Source: DAIOEK01 sp963721445 (GTDB lineage: Bacteria > Chloroflexota > Anaerolineae > Anaerolineales > Anaerolineaceae). Taken from it: a stretch of DNA of 64,000 bases. Numbering within the stretch: the first letter of the stretch is position 1; each line of letters opens with the position of its first letter. Of this stretch, positions 7,999 to 18,597 are shown one piece after another. The position numbers were made by a program, and so were the translations under genes. The stretch lies in assembly GCA_963721445.1 (NCBI GenBank), contig CAVRIZ010000008.1, forward strand, positions 496,001 through 560,000, written 5' to 3'. The notes under the pieces were generated by a model. The model ran no database searches and was not told where the DNA came from. It saw only the letters and a program-made list of their open reading frames with translations.

Positions 7999-10833
7999 AT
8001 GGAAGAAATTTCCCGGACCCAAGGTTTGACCACTCCGATTCTGACAACCAAACTCTTTATCCCTTTGCCTCGTGCGAAGATTGTCCATCGACCCCGCCTT
8101 ATAAAACAACTGAACAAGGACCTGCTCCAAAACGGAAGTTTCGGACGCAAACTGACTCTGCTTTCCGCTCCCGCCGGTTTTGGTAAAACCACCCTGATCA
8201 GCGAATGGATCGCCGACCTCTCCCAGCATACTCCGAACCATCTTGATGGACGCGAGCCTTCCAAACCTGAGGTTCGGGTCGCCTGGTTATCTGTAGACGA
8301 AGGCGATAACGATTCAGCCAGCTTTTTGAAATACCTGGTCGCATCCGTACAGACGATTTCAAAAGATTTTGGGGAAGGGTTATTGGGAGCGATCCGGTCT
8401 TCGCAAACCCTCACACCGATCCCTGAAATCCCTATTGACAACTCTACTCAATGAGATGGGTGCCATCCCGGATATGCTCATTCTGGTGCTGGATGATTAT
8501 CATGTGATCGATTCGGAGCCAATCGACAGCGCCATCACCTTTCTGCTCGATCACCTCCCGCTGCAGATGCACCTGGTGATCACCACCCGCGAGGATCCAT
8601 CCCTGCCCCTGTCGCGCTATCGTGCCCGGGGTCAGATGACCGAACTCCGCGCAGCCGATTTGCGATTTACACCTGAGGAAGCCGGTGCGTTTCTGAACCA
8701 GATAATAAATCTCAACCTTTCCGCGGAAAGCATCTCCGCCCTGGAGACCCGCACCGAAGGGTGGATCGCCGGGCTGCAATTGGCTGCTCTTTCCATGCAA
8801 GGTCGGGGCGATCCATCCAGTTTCATAGAAGCGTTTACCGGCAGCCATCGTTTTATCCTGGATTACCTGGTTGAAGAAGTACTCCGACACCAATCCGATG
8901 CAGTCCGCAGTTTCTTATTGCAAACCGCGATTCTCGACAAACTTTACGCTCCCCTATGCAATGCTGTCACCGCACGGGAAGATGGTAAAGAAATGCTGGA
9001 CCTCCTGGAACGCAACAACCTGTTCCTTATTCCGTTGGATGATACACGCCAGTGGTATCGCTATCACCACCTCTTTGGCGAGGTTCTGCAAGCACACGTG
9101 ACAGAAAACCAGGATGGTCGGGTAAGTACGTATCATTCGCGGGCAAGCGCATGGTTTGAGCAGAACGGTCTGCGCACCGATGCCATCCGCCATGCGCTGG
9201 CTGCCAAAGACTATGAGCGCTCAGCAGACCTGCTCGAATTAGCCTGGCCGGAGACGCAGGATAAAAGCATCCAGCCAGGTGCATGGCTTGGCTGGGTGAA
9301 GAAATTGCCGGATGACCTGATCCACACCCGACCCGTCCTCAATGCCGGGTACGCGTTTGCATTATTGCGCATTGGCGAGATAAAAGAGGCGGAGTTGCGA
9401 TTGTTGGATGCCAAAAGCCAATTGGATTCGCCCTCGGATAAGATGATCGTGGTGGACCAGGAACAATTCAAGTCGCTGCCGGCAACCATTGCCATCGGCC
9501 GGGCTTATATCGCCCAATCGTTCGGTAATATTCCTGACACGGTCAAGTACGCCAACCTGGTACTCGAGCTCCCCGAAACGGATCCATTCAGACGAAGTCA
9601 GGCAGCCATGATGCTGGGGATGTGTTACTGGGCAAGCGGGGACCTGAAAGCTGCCGAGAGAACCTTCGCCGATTACACCATGAAACTGCGCGCTGCCGGT
9701 AACATCCCTGATGCTATCGAAACGACCGTCGTGCTGGCCGAGATGCGGGCGGCCTTGGGGCATCTCCAATTGGCAATCAGTACAAGTGAACAGCTTTTAC
9801 AACTTGTATTGGATCGCGGGGAACCCATTTCTGCTGATGCCGCCGACCTGTACAGGGCATTATCCGAGTTGTATCTAGAACTGGGTGATCTGGAATCTGC
9901 CGCGCAACACTTGCAAAGAAGCAAGGAACTGGGGACGAAGGCGGAGTTGCCTGTCTGGCGGTATCGTTGGCATATTGCTCAGGCGCGGCTTCGCAGAATC
10001 GCAGGGGAACCTGGAGGGGCTATCGCTCTTCTGGATGAAGCGCAACGTCTGTATATCCGAACGCCTTTGCCTGATCAACGCCCCATCTCATCCATGAAAA
10101 CCCGGATATGGGTTGCGCAGGGACGATTGATCCAGGCCTTGGAGTGGGTTCGCGAAAGGGAGTTGTCCCCTGACGATGACCTCGGTTATTTGAACGAGTT
10201 CGATCACATTACACTCGCGCGAATACTCATCGCCCAATATCAGAGTGATCAGAGCGAGGAAACCATCCAGGCAGCCATGCGGTTATTGGATCGCCTACTG
10301 CAAGACGCGGAAGACGGCAGCCGGATGGGCAGTGTGATTGAGATACTGATATTGCAGGCTCTCGCTCATCAGGCACAGGGCAACATCACACCTGCTCTGG
10401 CGTCGTTGGAGCGTGCCCTGACCCTGGCCCAACCGGAAGGCTATATCCGCGTCATTGTGGGCGAAGGCAAATCCATGGCGGAGTTATTGAAAAGACTTAA
10501 GCCGAAGGACGGAACACTCGGGGTGAAACCATATATTCTCAAATTGCTCTCTGTTTTTTGAGCAGCAAGATGGGGAGCACCCCTTCGCCACCACATCCGG
10601 GGGGAAAAGCAAAGCTTCTAATAGCGCCCAACAGTTGATCGAGCCCCTAAGCGAACGGGAGTTGGAAGTGCTCAGGCTGCTGAGGACCGATCTGAGCGGC
10701 CCGGAAATTACCCGTGAACTGATGGTATCGCTGAGCACCTTGCGGACCCATACTCAAAGAATTTATGCCAAACTGGGTGTGAACAATCGCCGGGCAGCCG
10801 TCCCGCCGCGCTGAAGAACTCAATTTGTTTTAA
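7999..10833 (+). pseudogene. MalT-like LuxR family ATP-dependent regulator, three frameshifts as read
   Basis: The intact product would be about 940 residues: a STAND-type ATPase (Walker A APAGFGKTT at residues 57-65, Walker B LVLDDYH), a winged-helix-like segment, TPR-like repeats (about residues 400-800) and a C-terminal LuxR helix-turn-helix (LSERELEVLRLL ... LSTLRTHTQRIYAKLGVNNRR). Such proteins bind an inducer and ATP and activate transcription. The frame breaks near 8430, in the T6 run at 10554-10559 and in the C3 run at 10802-10804; removing one base at each site restores a continuous match to the end, RRAEELNLF then TAA. GGAG precedes the ATG at good spacing. The even spread of conserved motifs argues that the breaks are recent or are sequence errors. 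Confidence 0.85.
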
Positions 10834-10856
10834 ACGTTAATCAGTAACAACCTATT

Positions 10857-10894
10857 TGCCTGGCAGAGTTTTTGTTACCTGCCGGCATTTTTTT
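10857..10894 (+). terminator. intrinsic terminator after the MalT-like gene
   Basis: TGCC(T)GGCAG pairs with CTGCCGGCA (9 bp with one bulged T) across a 12-base loop and is followed by seven T residues. Confidence 0.8.
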
Positions 10895-10899
10895 AGTTT

Positions 10900-11021
10900 C
10901 CCATCCATAGATCATCACCACAATCATCACATATATTGATGACGCCTCATCACATTTCCAAGTATCTTTTGGTAGAAGAAATAAGTGAATACAAAACTGT
11001 AGACACGAGCCGCAGCATGAG
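10900..11021 (+). repeat. 122-bp direct repeat, copy A
   Basis: Aligns without gaps to 12206-12327 with 13 differences by my count (about 89 percent). It ends in GCGTAGACACGAG-like sequence and GCAGCATGAG. In copy B that ATG is the start of the small conserved gene; here the reading frame after it is not conserved. The repeat contains TGATGACGCCTCATCA, a near-palindrome. Confidence 0.88.
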
Positions 11022-11098
11022 GGCAATACCTACCAAGAATAAGTTCCATCATAGGGCTATGAAGCAAATTTACTCAAGTTGTTCCAGGAGGACAAACC

Positions 11099-11906
11099 AT
11101 GTTTTATGAAAATGAGAAAAGACCAATCTGGCAATACTTAGCATTGACCTTTGGAATCGCTTGGATTCCCGAAGCGATCATTATTTTGGGAGAGCAGCTC
11201 GGGATACTTCCCGGAGATGCGGGGAAGATAGTGGCATCGTTAATTATTATCCTCGCCGCAGGATGTGCGCCAGCCTATTCAGTGCTTATTCTTCTAAAAA
11301 AGGATAAGCAGCCGATCAATTTCAGATTTTATCAAACGGATCTTTTATACAAATAATGTTGATCAAACTGTATTAATAACAGCGGTTTTTCTTGCATTTT
11401 TTGTAACACGTATGATTTCCTTTCAGTTCGCGGAGTACCCTTGGTATTATTATCTATCGATTCCATTGGTAATGGTTGTGATGATTTTCGGCGGCGGTTT
11501 AGAGGAGTTGGGCTGGAGAGGTTATTTGCAGCCGAGCTTGGAGAAAAAAGTTCCATTCGTTGTTGCCGTTTTGATTACGGGTTCAATTTGGGCAGTCTGG
11601 CATCTTCCACTATGGTTCATTCAGGCTGCTTCGCAGTCCTCATATAATTTTTTATCCTTTTGGCTTTTTTGCGTGGTCACTAGTTTTATCCTCGCGGCAG
11701 CTTATAAACTCACGAAAAGTGTATTTACCTGTGTGCTTTTACATGCGTGGAGCAATCTTCTCAGCGGGATGTTTGTGGGGAGTTATGTGACCGGTTTTCC
11801 AAATATGCAAGTGATCACGATTTATTTGATTGAAATTCTCATTTCCATTATCATTGTTGCTCGTATAGATAGAAAATGCAAAGACAAGAAGATTTTGGCT
11901 GGGTGA
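11099..11906 (+). pseudogene. CPBP family intramembrane protease, one frameshift as read
   Basis: The first 86 codons and the rest (in the +1 frame) join at the A3 run near 11351-11353; dropping one A gives a continuous protein of about 268 residues. It has 6-8 membrane segments and the family's motifs: EELGWRGYL (the EExxxR glutamates and arginine), HLPLWF and HAWSN. Members cleave or modify prenylated or other membrane proteins, and in bacteria often serve bacteriocin immunity or envelope stress. AGGAGG sits 7 bases ahead of the ATG. The gene lies between the two copies of the 122-bp repeat. Confidence 0.82.
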
Positions 11907-12205
11907 TTCGCGACGATAAATACTTATGCGCATTTCGAATAATTCCCAAGAATTAATACCAATTGTTTGTAGGTCTGGATTAATCGTTCGAAGAGAATGA
12001 ACCATCTTAGCACCGGGTAATCAAGAACCAACATGCACCGGATATCACGATCACCTGCAAGAGCCGTAGGTGATCGTGTTTGCATGACCCGACTCAAACC
12101 GAAAAAACAGGGGCACAAATTCTGGAAATTACTCATTTGTAAACCCATAGTGCTGGCATGGATTTTATATCCTTGGCCGGCAAATCTTTGTTGCCTCCTA
12201 AATCT
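11907..12205. other. intergenic stretch with one strong inverted repeat
   Basis: No gene is seen. CACGATCACCT and AGGTGATCGTG (12046-12078, 11 bp, 11-base loop) form a hairpin followed by TTTG, which could end transcription of the protease gene or be an operator-like site. Confidence 0.5.
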
Positions 12206-12327
12206 CCCATCAATAAATCATCACTTGAATCATCACATGTACTGATGACGCCTCATCATATTACCAAGTATCTTTTGGTAGAAGAAAAAAGTGAATTCAA
12301 AACCGTAGACACGAGGCGCAGCATGAG
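12206..12327 (+). repeat. 122-bp direct repeat, copy B
   Basis: Second copy of the repeat at 10900-11021. Because it runs up to and into the start codon (ATG at 12323) of the small conserved gene, the duplicated segment is probably that gene's leader; copy A would then be a second leader placed ahead of the CPBP gene. Confidence 0.88.
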
Positions 12328-12596
12328 TGAAACACTTAACCTAAATGAACATAATAACGAATTCGGTCTTTGTGAGATTTCGCATCAAGGGATACCTTGA
12401 TGAACGGTGGGCTGACCGGTTTGATGACGCAGTCATCTCACTGGAAGAAGACGGGAACACCCTGCTGATCTGCCCGGTGATAGACCAGGCTGCGCTACAC
12501 GGATTGCTGAAAAAAGTGCGTGATCTGGGAATGTCCTTGATCTCGGTCAATTTCATCAACCCAGGCCAGGCAAAACCACAGGAGGTCCAATCGTAA
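12323..12596 (+). pseudogene. small conserved protein, one frameshift as read
   Basis: Read from the ATG at 12323, the product starts MSETLNLNEHNNEFG and then breaks; dropping one T from the run at 12378-12380 lets it continue as EIRIKGYLDERWADRF to the stop at 12596, about 90 residues. The core (VIDQAALHGLLKKVRDLGM) is a pattern I recall from short uncharacterised proteins that sit beside LuxR regulators and DUF4386 proteins in Anaerolineae; no function is known. A shorter in-frame start at 12345 exists but would lose the conserved N-terminus. It lies 62 bp ahead of the DUF4386 gene and is probably co-transcribed. Confidence 0.65.
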
Positions 12597-12658
12597 AATT
12601 TTAGCAAATATGTTTTTCATGGTGATCAATCAAACTCATTAATTAAAAGGAAAAAAGA

Positions 12659-13378
12659 ATGAATACGTACAGAAAGAATGCAGTGATGACCGGTGTCCTC
12701 TACTTCATGGGGACTGTCTTTGGGGTTGCAGGAGTCCTTATTGGCGGCGAGGTGCTCACCTCGATCATCGCCGGCAAACCGCTTGTCGGAGTGGATTTAC
12801 TTAGCCTCGTTTCCGCGAATTCCTCCCAACTGACATGGGGTGCTTTTTTCACCTTCATGATGGGGATCTCGCTGGTGGCGATGACGGTTTATCTCTACCC
12901 GGTATTAAGAAAAGCCAGCAAAGAATTGGCAATGGGGATGGTCCTTTTCCGCGGCGCGTTGGAAGGCATCTTCTATTGCCTTTCTACCCTCACAATTTTG
13001 ACGCTTATCGCAGTTGGCAACACATACGTTGCCTCCGGATCTGATTCGGCAGTATTACAGACCATTGGCAATCTGTTATATCAGTTCGAAAACCTCAAAG
13101 GACCTATCAGCACCATCATTTTTATCATCGGAGGGACATTTATCTACCTCATCTTTTACCGCACCCGGTTGATCCCACGCTGGATATCCGTCTGGGGTTT
13201 CATCGCAGTTGTTGCCTCTTTAGCTTCATCCTTGTTGAAATTCTTTCACCTGGATACCGGCATTGGGTTTTACTTGGAAATGGTGATGTTCCCGCAGGAA
13301 TTGGTGATGGCGGTCTGGTTGATTGCGAAGGGATTCAACCAATCTTCAATTGCAACCCTATCTGCCAAAAAGGAATAA
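12659..13378 (+). CDS. DUF4386 family membrane protein
   Basis: 239 residues with about six or seven membrane segments, starting MNTYRKNAVMTGVLYF and ending in a short polar tail; the family's central RGALEGIFY and the segment FYRTRLIPRWISVWG (about residues 165-180) are visible. The family has no established function; it is found in Firmicutes and Chloroflexota, often next to regulators. AAGGA precedes the ATG. Here it is the last gene of a group with the MalT-like regulator, CPBP protease and small protein. The frame is intact although neighbours on both sides are frameshifted. Confidence 0.85.
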   Translation: MNTYRKNAVMTGVLYFMGTVFGVAGVLIGGEVLTSIIAGKPLVGVDLLSLVSANSSQLTWGAFFTFMMGISLVAMTVYLYPVLRKASKELAMGMVLFRGALEGIFYCLSTLTILTLIAVGNTYVASGSDSAVLQTIGNLLYQFENLKGPISTIIFIIGGTFIYLIFYRTRLIPRWISVWGFIAVVASLASSLLKFFHLDTGIGFYLEMVMFPQELVMAVWLIAKGFNQSSIATLSAKKE

Positions 13379-13454
13379 ACAAGGCTTTGCGGCTTAGTCG
13401 ATTGTCTTTCGTTCTCATGGATATGAGTCCAAATCGCTCTGTCCCAATATAGTA

Positions 13455-13484
13455 GAAACCCTTGACCTTTTGGTCGAGGGTTTC
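13455..13484 (+). terminator. hairpin shared with the tRNA-Pro repeat; likely terminator
   Basis: GAAACCCTTGACC, loop TTTT, GGTCGAGGGTTTC (13-bp stem with one G-T pair), followed by CTATTT. The same stem, base for base, occurs at 6008-6038 and 6091-6121. It lies between the convergent DUF4386 and HD-GYP genes. Confidence 0.6.
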
Positions 13485-13543
13485 CTATTTAATCACAATT
13501 TCATGTCAATTCGAACCTGCTCAAAAACTCTTCTACGGTGGGT

Positions 13544-16500
13544 TTACTTGCTTTCCTCTTTCCCTTTAAGCACCTCGAATATATCTTTATCAAATTCCTG
13601 CGCAATCTCAGGTAACCTGATAAATTGATCAACCACACTCGGGTCAAATTGCTTGCCCGATTCGTTATAAATATGCTGAATTGCTTTTTCCTTACTCCAC
13701 GCAGCTCGATATGGTCTCTCGCTTGTCAGCGCATCCCAAACATCCGCGACGGCGAAAATTCTGGCTGCCAGCGGAATCTGCCTCCTCTTTTAACCCATCC
13801 GGGTAACCAGTTCCATCCCAATGCTCGTGGTGATAGTGAGGAATATCCAACGCTGGTTTCAGGTATTCGATCGGAGACAACAACTTATAAGATAGGATGG
13901 GATGTCCGTTTATGATCTCTCGCTCTTCAGGGGTCAGTGGGCCGGGCTTATGAAGGATTGAGTCAGGCACGCCTAATTTTCCAATATCATGTAAGAGAGC
14001 GCCGCGCCGGATATGCTCCAACTCTTCTCCTCGCACATTGAAAATTGTCGCGAGGATGAGTGTCAGGTCTGTCACCCGTTCACTGTGACCTTCGGTCTCC
14101 TTGTCACGCAGGTCCATTGCCTTGGACCAGCCTTCAATTGTGGCATCGTATGAGAGTCGTAGTTTCAGGTTGGATTGGGCGAGATCATTAAAGAGGGAAA
14201 GGTCGTCAATGGCAATGGCTGTCTGGCTGGCAAGTGTGATCAGAAATTCGCGCCAATTCTGATTATACTTTTGGGGTGCTCGATTGAAGACTTCCAATAC
14301 GCCAATGCTATTCCCTTTCGCAATCAGAGGCAAACCGAAATACGATGTGAACTCTTCCTTACCGGTAAAAATCGGGTGGATCGGTATATCATGCGCAACA
14401 TGCAGATCATGATATTCAACCATCGATTTGGTCAGGACAACCCAGCCGGGAGCGCCTTCTCCGATCTTGGATCTGGGATAATCCGATTTTTTCATGCGGA
14501 AACCCTTCATCATGATCGGCTCCAATTGGAGCGTATGTGGGTCGACCAATTGAATACAAGTTGCATCCACTTGAAGGTTTTTCATCAATTCGGTCGTGAT
14601 CACTCCCAGGACGGTATTCAGGTCAATACTTCCAGAAATTGCCAAGATCGATATTATGCAACGCCTGCAAGTGTTCCACCTGACGCGTCACGTCCTCCAG
14701 GAGATTAGCTCGATGAATTGCATTGCCCGCATTTTCGCCAAAGGTAGACAGAACCTGAATGTCATGATCGGTAAACGGTAAAACACCTTCGGCTGCTTCC
14801 CTGGCAATACACAGAACTCCCAATAATTCTGTAGTCGATTGAATCGGCACAAAGATGGCCGGTCCGATCAGATCTTCATTGCTGATTCCTTCCACCCGAT
14901 CGGGGTCATCAAGATACTTATTCACGATGACTGGCTGCCTTGTCCTGAGCACTCTCCCTGATACTCCCTGTTGGATCGAAAAGGCAAAGCCCTGATTGGT
15001 CTTCAAAAAACCATCCACATATTCAACGTGAAAGGAATTCCCGGGAGAATCAAGCAGGGTGATCAAACAAGAATCGCCATTTATTGCCCGAGTCGAATAC
15101 TCAGCAAGGGACGGTAGCATCTCATCCATTGTTTGCGCTTTTCGGAGAGCTTGCGAAAATTCCATAAAATTCTCGAGCTCTGCATTTCTGCTTCGGTAGC
15201 TTGCTTCCGACTCCCGCAGACTTTTTTCTCCAGCCAGTCTTTCCGTCATATCCTCAAAGATGACCGCAAATTCACCGGGACGGGTGCCAAAAACCTTGAC
15301 ATTCATCGTCTTGTCGATAGACGGAATATATAACTCAATGGCTGTATTCCGGTCGGACAGGGATACCTGAACAAAGGTAGGTAACCAATCTTTTAATAGC
15401 TCTGGTGTAGTAAAACTGGAAATGTTATCTGTGCCATGGGAAATATGAACATCGAATTGGTCTTCAAATTGTTTATTTGCAGCGATATACCGGTAATCGA
15501 TTACTTGCCCTGAATCATCTTTGATCAGTTGGGCATCAAAAAACGCATCTGGAATGTTCTGGAAGAGAAGTCTGTACCGCTCTTCGCTTTCCTGAATGGA
15601 TTTTTGCAGGCGATAGTCGTTCGTCATGTCTTTGAAGACCAGGACGACGCCAGTGGTTTCACCGTTAATATCCTTGATCGGTGCACCGCTATCAGAGATC
15701 GGATATTCCTTCCCATCTTTTGCAGTAAGGATGGTGTGATTCGCCAGCCCGACGACCAACCCTTCCTTTAGAACCCGATCTATCGGATTTTCCACGATGT
15801 TTCCAGAGAACTCATTCCTAATTTGGAATACCTCATGAATGTGACGGTTTATAGCATCTGATTCTTTCCAACCTGTCAAATTTTCAGCGGCATAATTCAT
15901 CTGCTGGACCAAACCAACCTTATCCGTCGTAATCACTGCGTCACCAATACTGTAAAGGGTGGTCCGAAACACTTCCTGGGCTTTATTTTTCTCCTGTTCT
16001 GCTACCAGTCTTTCTTTCAGATGGTTTCTTTGTGCCCGTGAGTTGAGTAATCGCAGGGTAATTCCGGATAGGACAAAGAGCAGGGAAAGTATGACAATTC
16101 CCAGGATGGACTGTGATTTCAGATTTGCGAAAATCTCAGATTGATCGATTTTACTGACAAGGAACCAATTTGTTCCAGGTATTGAACGAAGGTCAGCAAG
16201 GACAGGAACACCGCGATAATCTGTCCCCAAAAATTGCCCGGTCCGGCCAAGGACAGCCTGAACCGCAGGTATTTCGGTATCGGTCAACGGAAATTTAAAC
16301 TGAAAAGCGGAGTTATATCTAAACCGCAATTCATTAATGAAGATCGCCTCATTTCCCTCTTTTCTAACCAGCAATGTCTCACCAGACTGGCTCGGAGTAG
16401 GCCAGGTTTGTATCATTGGATAAATAAACTGAGCTGGGTCAATCCGCAAAATAAAGAGAACCGGGTCTGTCGAAACTGCCCTCCGGAATGGAGCAGTGAT

Positions 16501-17007
16501 ATCTAAGCGAATCCCATCACAACCTTTGCATGAATAGAAATCACCAAAAACCACATCATTGCGCGCCACTGATTCAGTTAGCTGATTGATTAAGACTGGT
16601 GGGGATACTTCATTTTTCCCCAAAACGGAGAGTAGAACCTCCCCCTTCTGGTCGGTAATCAACACATCCGAATACGAATAGAGATCCTTTATAACAGTCA
16701 TTCGACTAACAATCGACTGTTTTACTTCGCTATTTTTGGGATTGTCCCTGTATGTCTGAATCTGCTCCAATAGATGATCATCAGCCGCCATTGCCCTGGC
16801 GTCGCTGATTCTTTCTCCACGCCAAGTGAGAATTAGAGATTCTTTCAAATCTGCGATCGAATTTATCTCGTTATAATTTTGATTGAGAAGGGATTTGTAC
16901 CCATTTTGATAAAACAAATATCCAATGGCAACCAGTAAGATGGTTATTGCAGCGTAAACAATCCATATGATCCATTGTTTTTGTTGGTCAAACCAGTTAT
17001 AAATCAT
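13544..17007 (-). pseudogene. membrane CACHE-PAS-GAF-HD-GYP signalling protein, two frameshifts as read
   Basis: Restored, the product is about 1,150 residues: a membrane segment (about 15-35), an extracytoplasmic CACHE-like sensor (about 40-285), a second membrane segment (about 288-310), two PAS domains, two GAF domains and a C-terminal HD-GYP domain with LLHDIGKLG and HHEHWDGTGYPDG. HD-GYP enzymes hydrolyse cyclic-di-GMP. Breaks lie at 14642-14643 (CC) and near 13780 (CCTCC); dropping one base at each gives a continuous frame ending ...GKEESK at 13544. The ATG at 17007 is preferred over the GTG at 17019 because GGAGGG precedes it. Its C-terminal half is paralogous to the protein at 42537-45083. 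Confidence 0.85.
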
Positions 17008-17268
17008 CCACCCTCCCACCGGGATGAGGCAATTACTACTGTCTACAGTTAGACTTTATACATTTGTCTAAACAAGTATTGTAGCACACCAATAAAATGT
17101 TCCATCTAAAAATCATGTGAAATATTTTTGTATACAAATTTCCAATAAGTTCTTGATTTAGTAATTAAGAGGCTATATATTATTTTTCAGATAATTTTAC
17201 AATCACTAAGCAGAAAATGCGCGCAAATTTCAAGCATATTCGAACTCAAGAAATCGAGGAGCTCACTC

Positions 17269-18153
17269 ATGCATAAATCCACTGCAGTAAACTGGCTGGT
17301 CCCATTGATTGGTCTCTTGTCGTTGGGTGCATCCGGTATCGGGTTGTTTGAACATGGCATCGGAAGGCCGATCCCATTTACAACCGTTCAGGGAGAAGTG
17401 GTGCAGTTAACCGGGCACGGATTGTATGCCTATGACACCCTCTTTACATCAGCTACCTTGCGTGGTACCGACCTGGTTACCCTTTTCATTTGCATTCCCT
17501 TGCTGCTACTCTCTTTTATTCAGTATCGCCGCGGTACATTGGCGGGAGGATTATTACTTTCAGGCGTATTGTCTTACTTCCTGTATATCGGCGCTTCTTT
17601 GGGGCTGGGTACTGCATATAACAACCTGTTCCTTGTGTATATAGGCTTGTTTTCTGCCAGCTTTTTCGCATTTGTCATTGTTTTTACAGGAATCGATGCG
17701 CATGAATTGGCTAATCGCCTGTCTATAAGATTTCCCCGGCGGGGGATGGGGATCTTCATGATCGTCGTCGGGATAGGTCTTGCCTTCATCTGGTTGAGCG
17801 ATGTCGTATCTGCCTTACTAGCAAACAGACCTCCAACTGCTCTCGCATCGTATACCACAATCGTGACGTACACACTTGACGTCGGGATCATCGCGGTTGC
17901 CTGTTTACTGGCGGGTATCCAATTATTGAGGAATATTCCTTATGGCTTTCTGTTGGGATCAGTGCTGAACATAATGCTCGCGCTCGTGGGTGTCATGGTC
18001 ATAGGTCAGACCATCCTTCAGATCACTTCTGGAATCCACCTAAGCCCGGGAGAATTGATAGGGAAAGTAGGATCATTCATTATTATGGGAGGAATTGCTG
18101 TCTGGTTGACTGTGCGCTTTTTTCGAGATATCGCCAAATTCGTAGGTAAATGA
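17269..18153 (+). CDS. uncharacterised eight-TM membrane protein
   Basis: 294 residues with about eight hydrophobic helices and no soluble domain. No family motif was recognised. There is a charged cytoplasmic loop around residues 145-160 (SIRFPRRGM). GAGGAGC lies 8 bases before the ATG. It stands alone between the divergent HD-GYP gene and the T-box leader of serS. Confidence 0.7.
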   Translation: MHKSTAVNWLVPLIGLLSLGASGIGLFEHGIGRPIPFTTVQGEVVQLTGHGLYAYDTLFTSATLRGTDLVTLFICIPLLLLSFIQYRRGTLAGGLLLSGVLSYFLYIGASLGLGTAYNNLFLVYIGLFSASFFAFVIVFTGIDAHELANRLSIRFPRRGMGIFMIVVGIGLAFIWLSDVVSALLANRPPTALASYTTIVTYTLDVGIIAVACLLAGIQLLRNIPYGFLLGSVLNIMLALVGVMVIGQTILQITSGIHLSPGELIGKVGSFIIMGGIAVWLTVRFFRDIAKFVGK

Positions 18154-18295
18154 GCCCAAACCGGACTGATCTAAATATCGGACAACAGGATACAAAGTTT
18201 TTCTGTTTTAAGGATGGAATCCGCGAGGCAGACGTAAAATCATGGCAACCAATGGATTTAGGTTTTTTCCTTGGTTGTAAAGAATTCGACCATCC

Positions 18296-18323
18296 TTGAC
18301 GGTGCGATTAATCACCTTATAAT
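18296..18323 (+). promoter_or_regulatory. promoter of the serS T-box leader
   Basis: TTGACG (18296-18301) and TATAAT (18318-18323), 16 bases apart. The predicted transcript start near 18330 agrees with the 5' end of the T-box fold. Confidence 0.75.
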
Positions 18324-18329
18324 AAGTTC

Positions 18330-18590
18330 AACATCTTACCCGAAGAATAAGGTACTGATCATTTTACAGAAAGCCGGTGGTCGATGTGAACCGGTAGCGA
18401 TCTTGACCCCATCCACTTCGGCGCTCCACCAGGGAGCGGATTCCTCTGGAGAGCAGTTTCTGCATAAAGAGGACGGATCTGCCCGTTATCGCAGTCAGAG
18501 GTCCCGGCGACGGTCGGGATAAAAGCAGGTGGCACCACGAATAAGCCCCTTCGTCCTGCAATGGAGAAGGGGCTGTCTTATCCCCACTGG
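18330..18590 (+). promoter_or_regulatory. T-box riboswitch ahead of serS
   Basis: A leader of about 260 bases with three hallmarks: the Stem I distal loop (GCCGGTGGTCGATGTGA then ACCGG, 18373-18398), the conserved T-box AGGTGGCACC (18527-18536) with downstream TTCGTCC, and a terminator AGCCCCTTC/GAAGGGGCT (18544-18574). Uncharged tRNA would pair with the T-box bulge, form the antiterminator and allow serS to be transcribed. The tRNA should be tRNA-Ser from the gene downstream; I could not place the specifier codon with certainty. Confidence 0.88.
18544..18574 (+). terminator. T-box regulated terminator
   Basis: AGCCCCTTC and GAAGGGGCT form a 9-bp stem followed by GTCTTAT; the 5' arm overlaps the antiterminator partner of the T-box sequence. 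Confidence 0.75.
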
Positions 18591-18597
18591 AGGTGCT

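Noticed and set aside
10559..10561. TGA as a selenocysteine codon in the MalT-like gene, since selA is in the window
   Set aside because: Reading through TGA does not recover the LuxR helix-turn-helix, which lies in another frame; dropping one T from the T6 run does.
12046..12078. The 11-bp inverted repeat as an insertion-sequence end
   Set aside because: There is no second copy and no transposase; a terminator or operator is simpler.
13380..13410. GCCGCAAAGCC on the minus strand near 13390 as a second cyclic-di-GMP riboswitch
   Set aside because: The flanking P1, P1b and GNRA-loop pieces are missing and no gene start follows on that strand.
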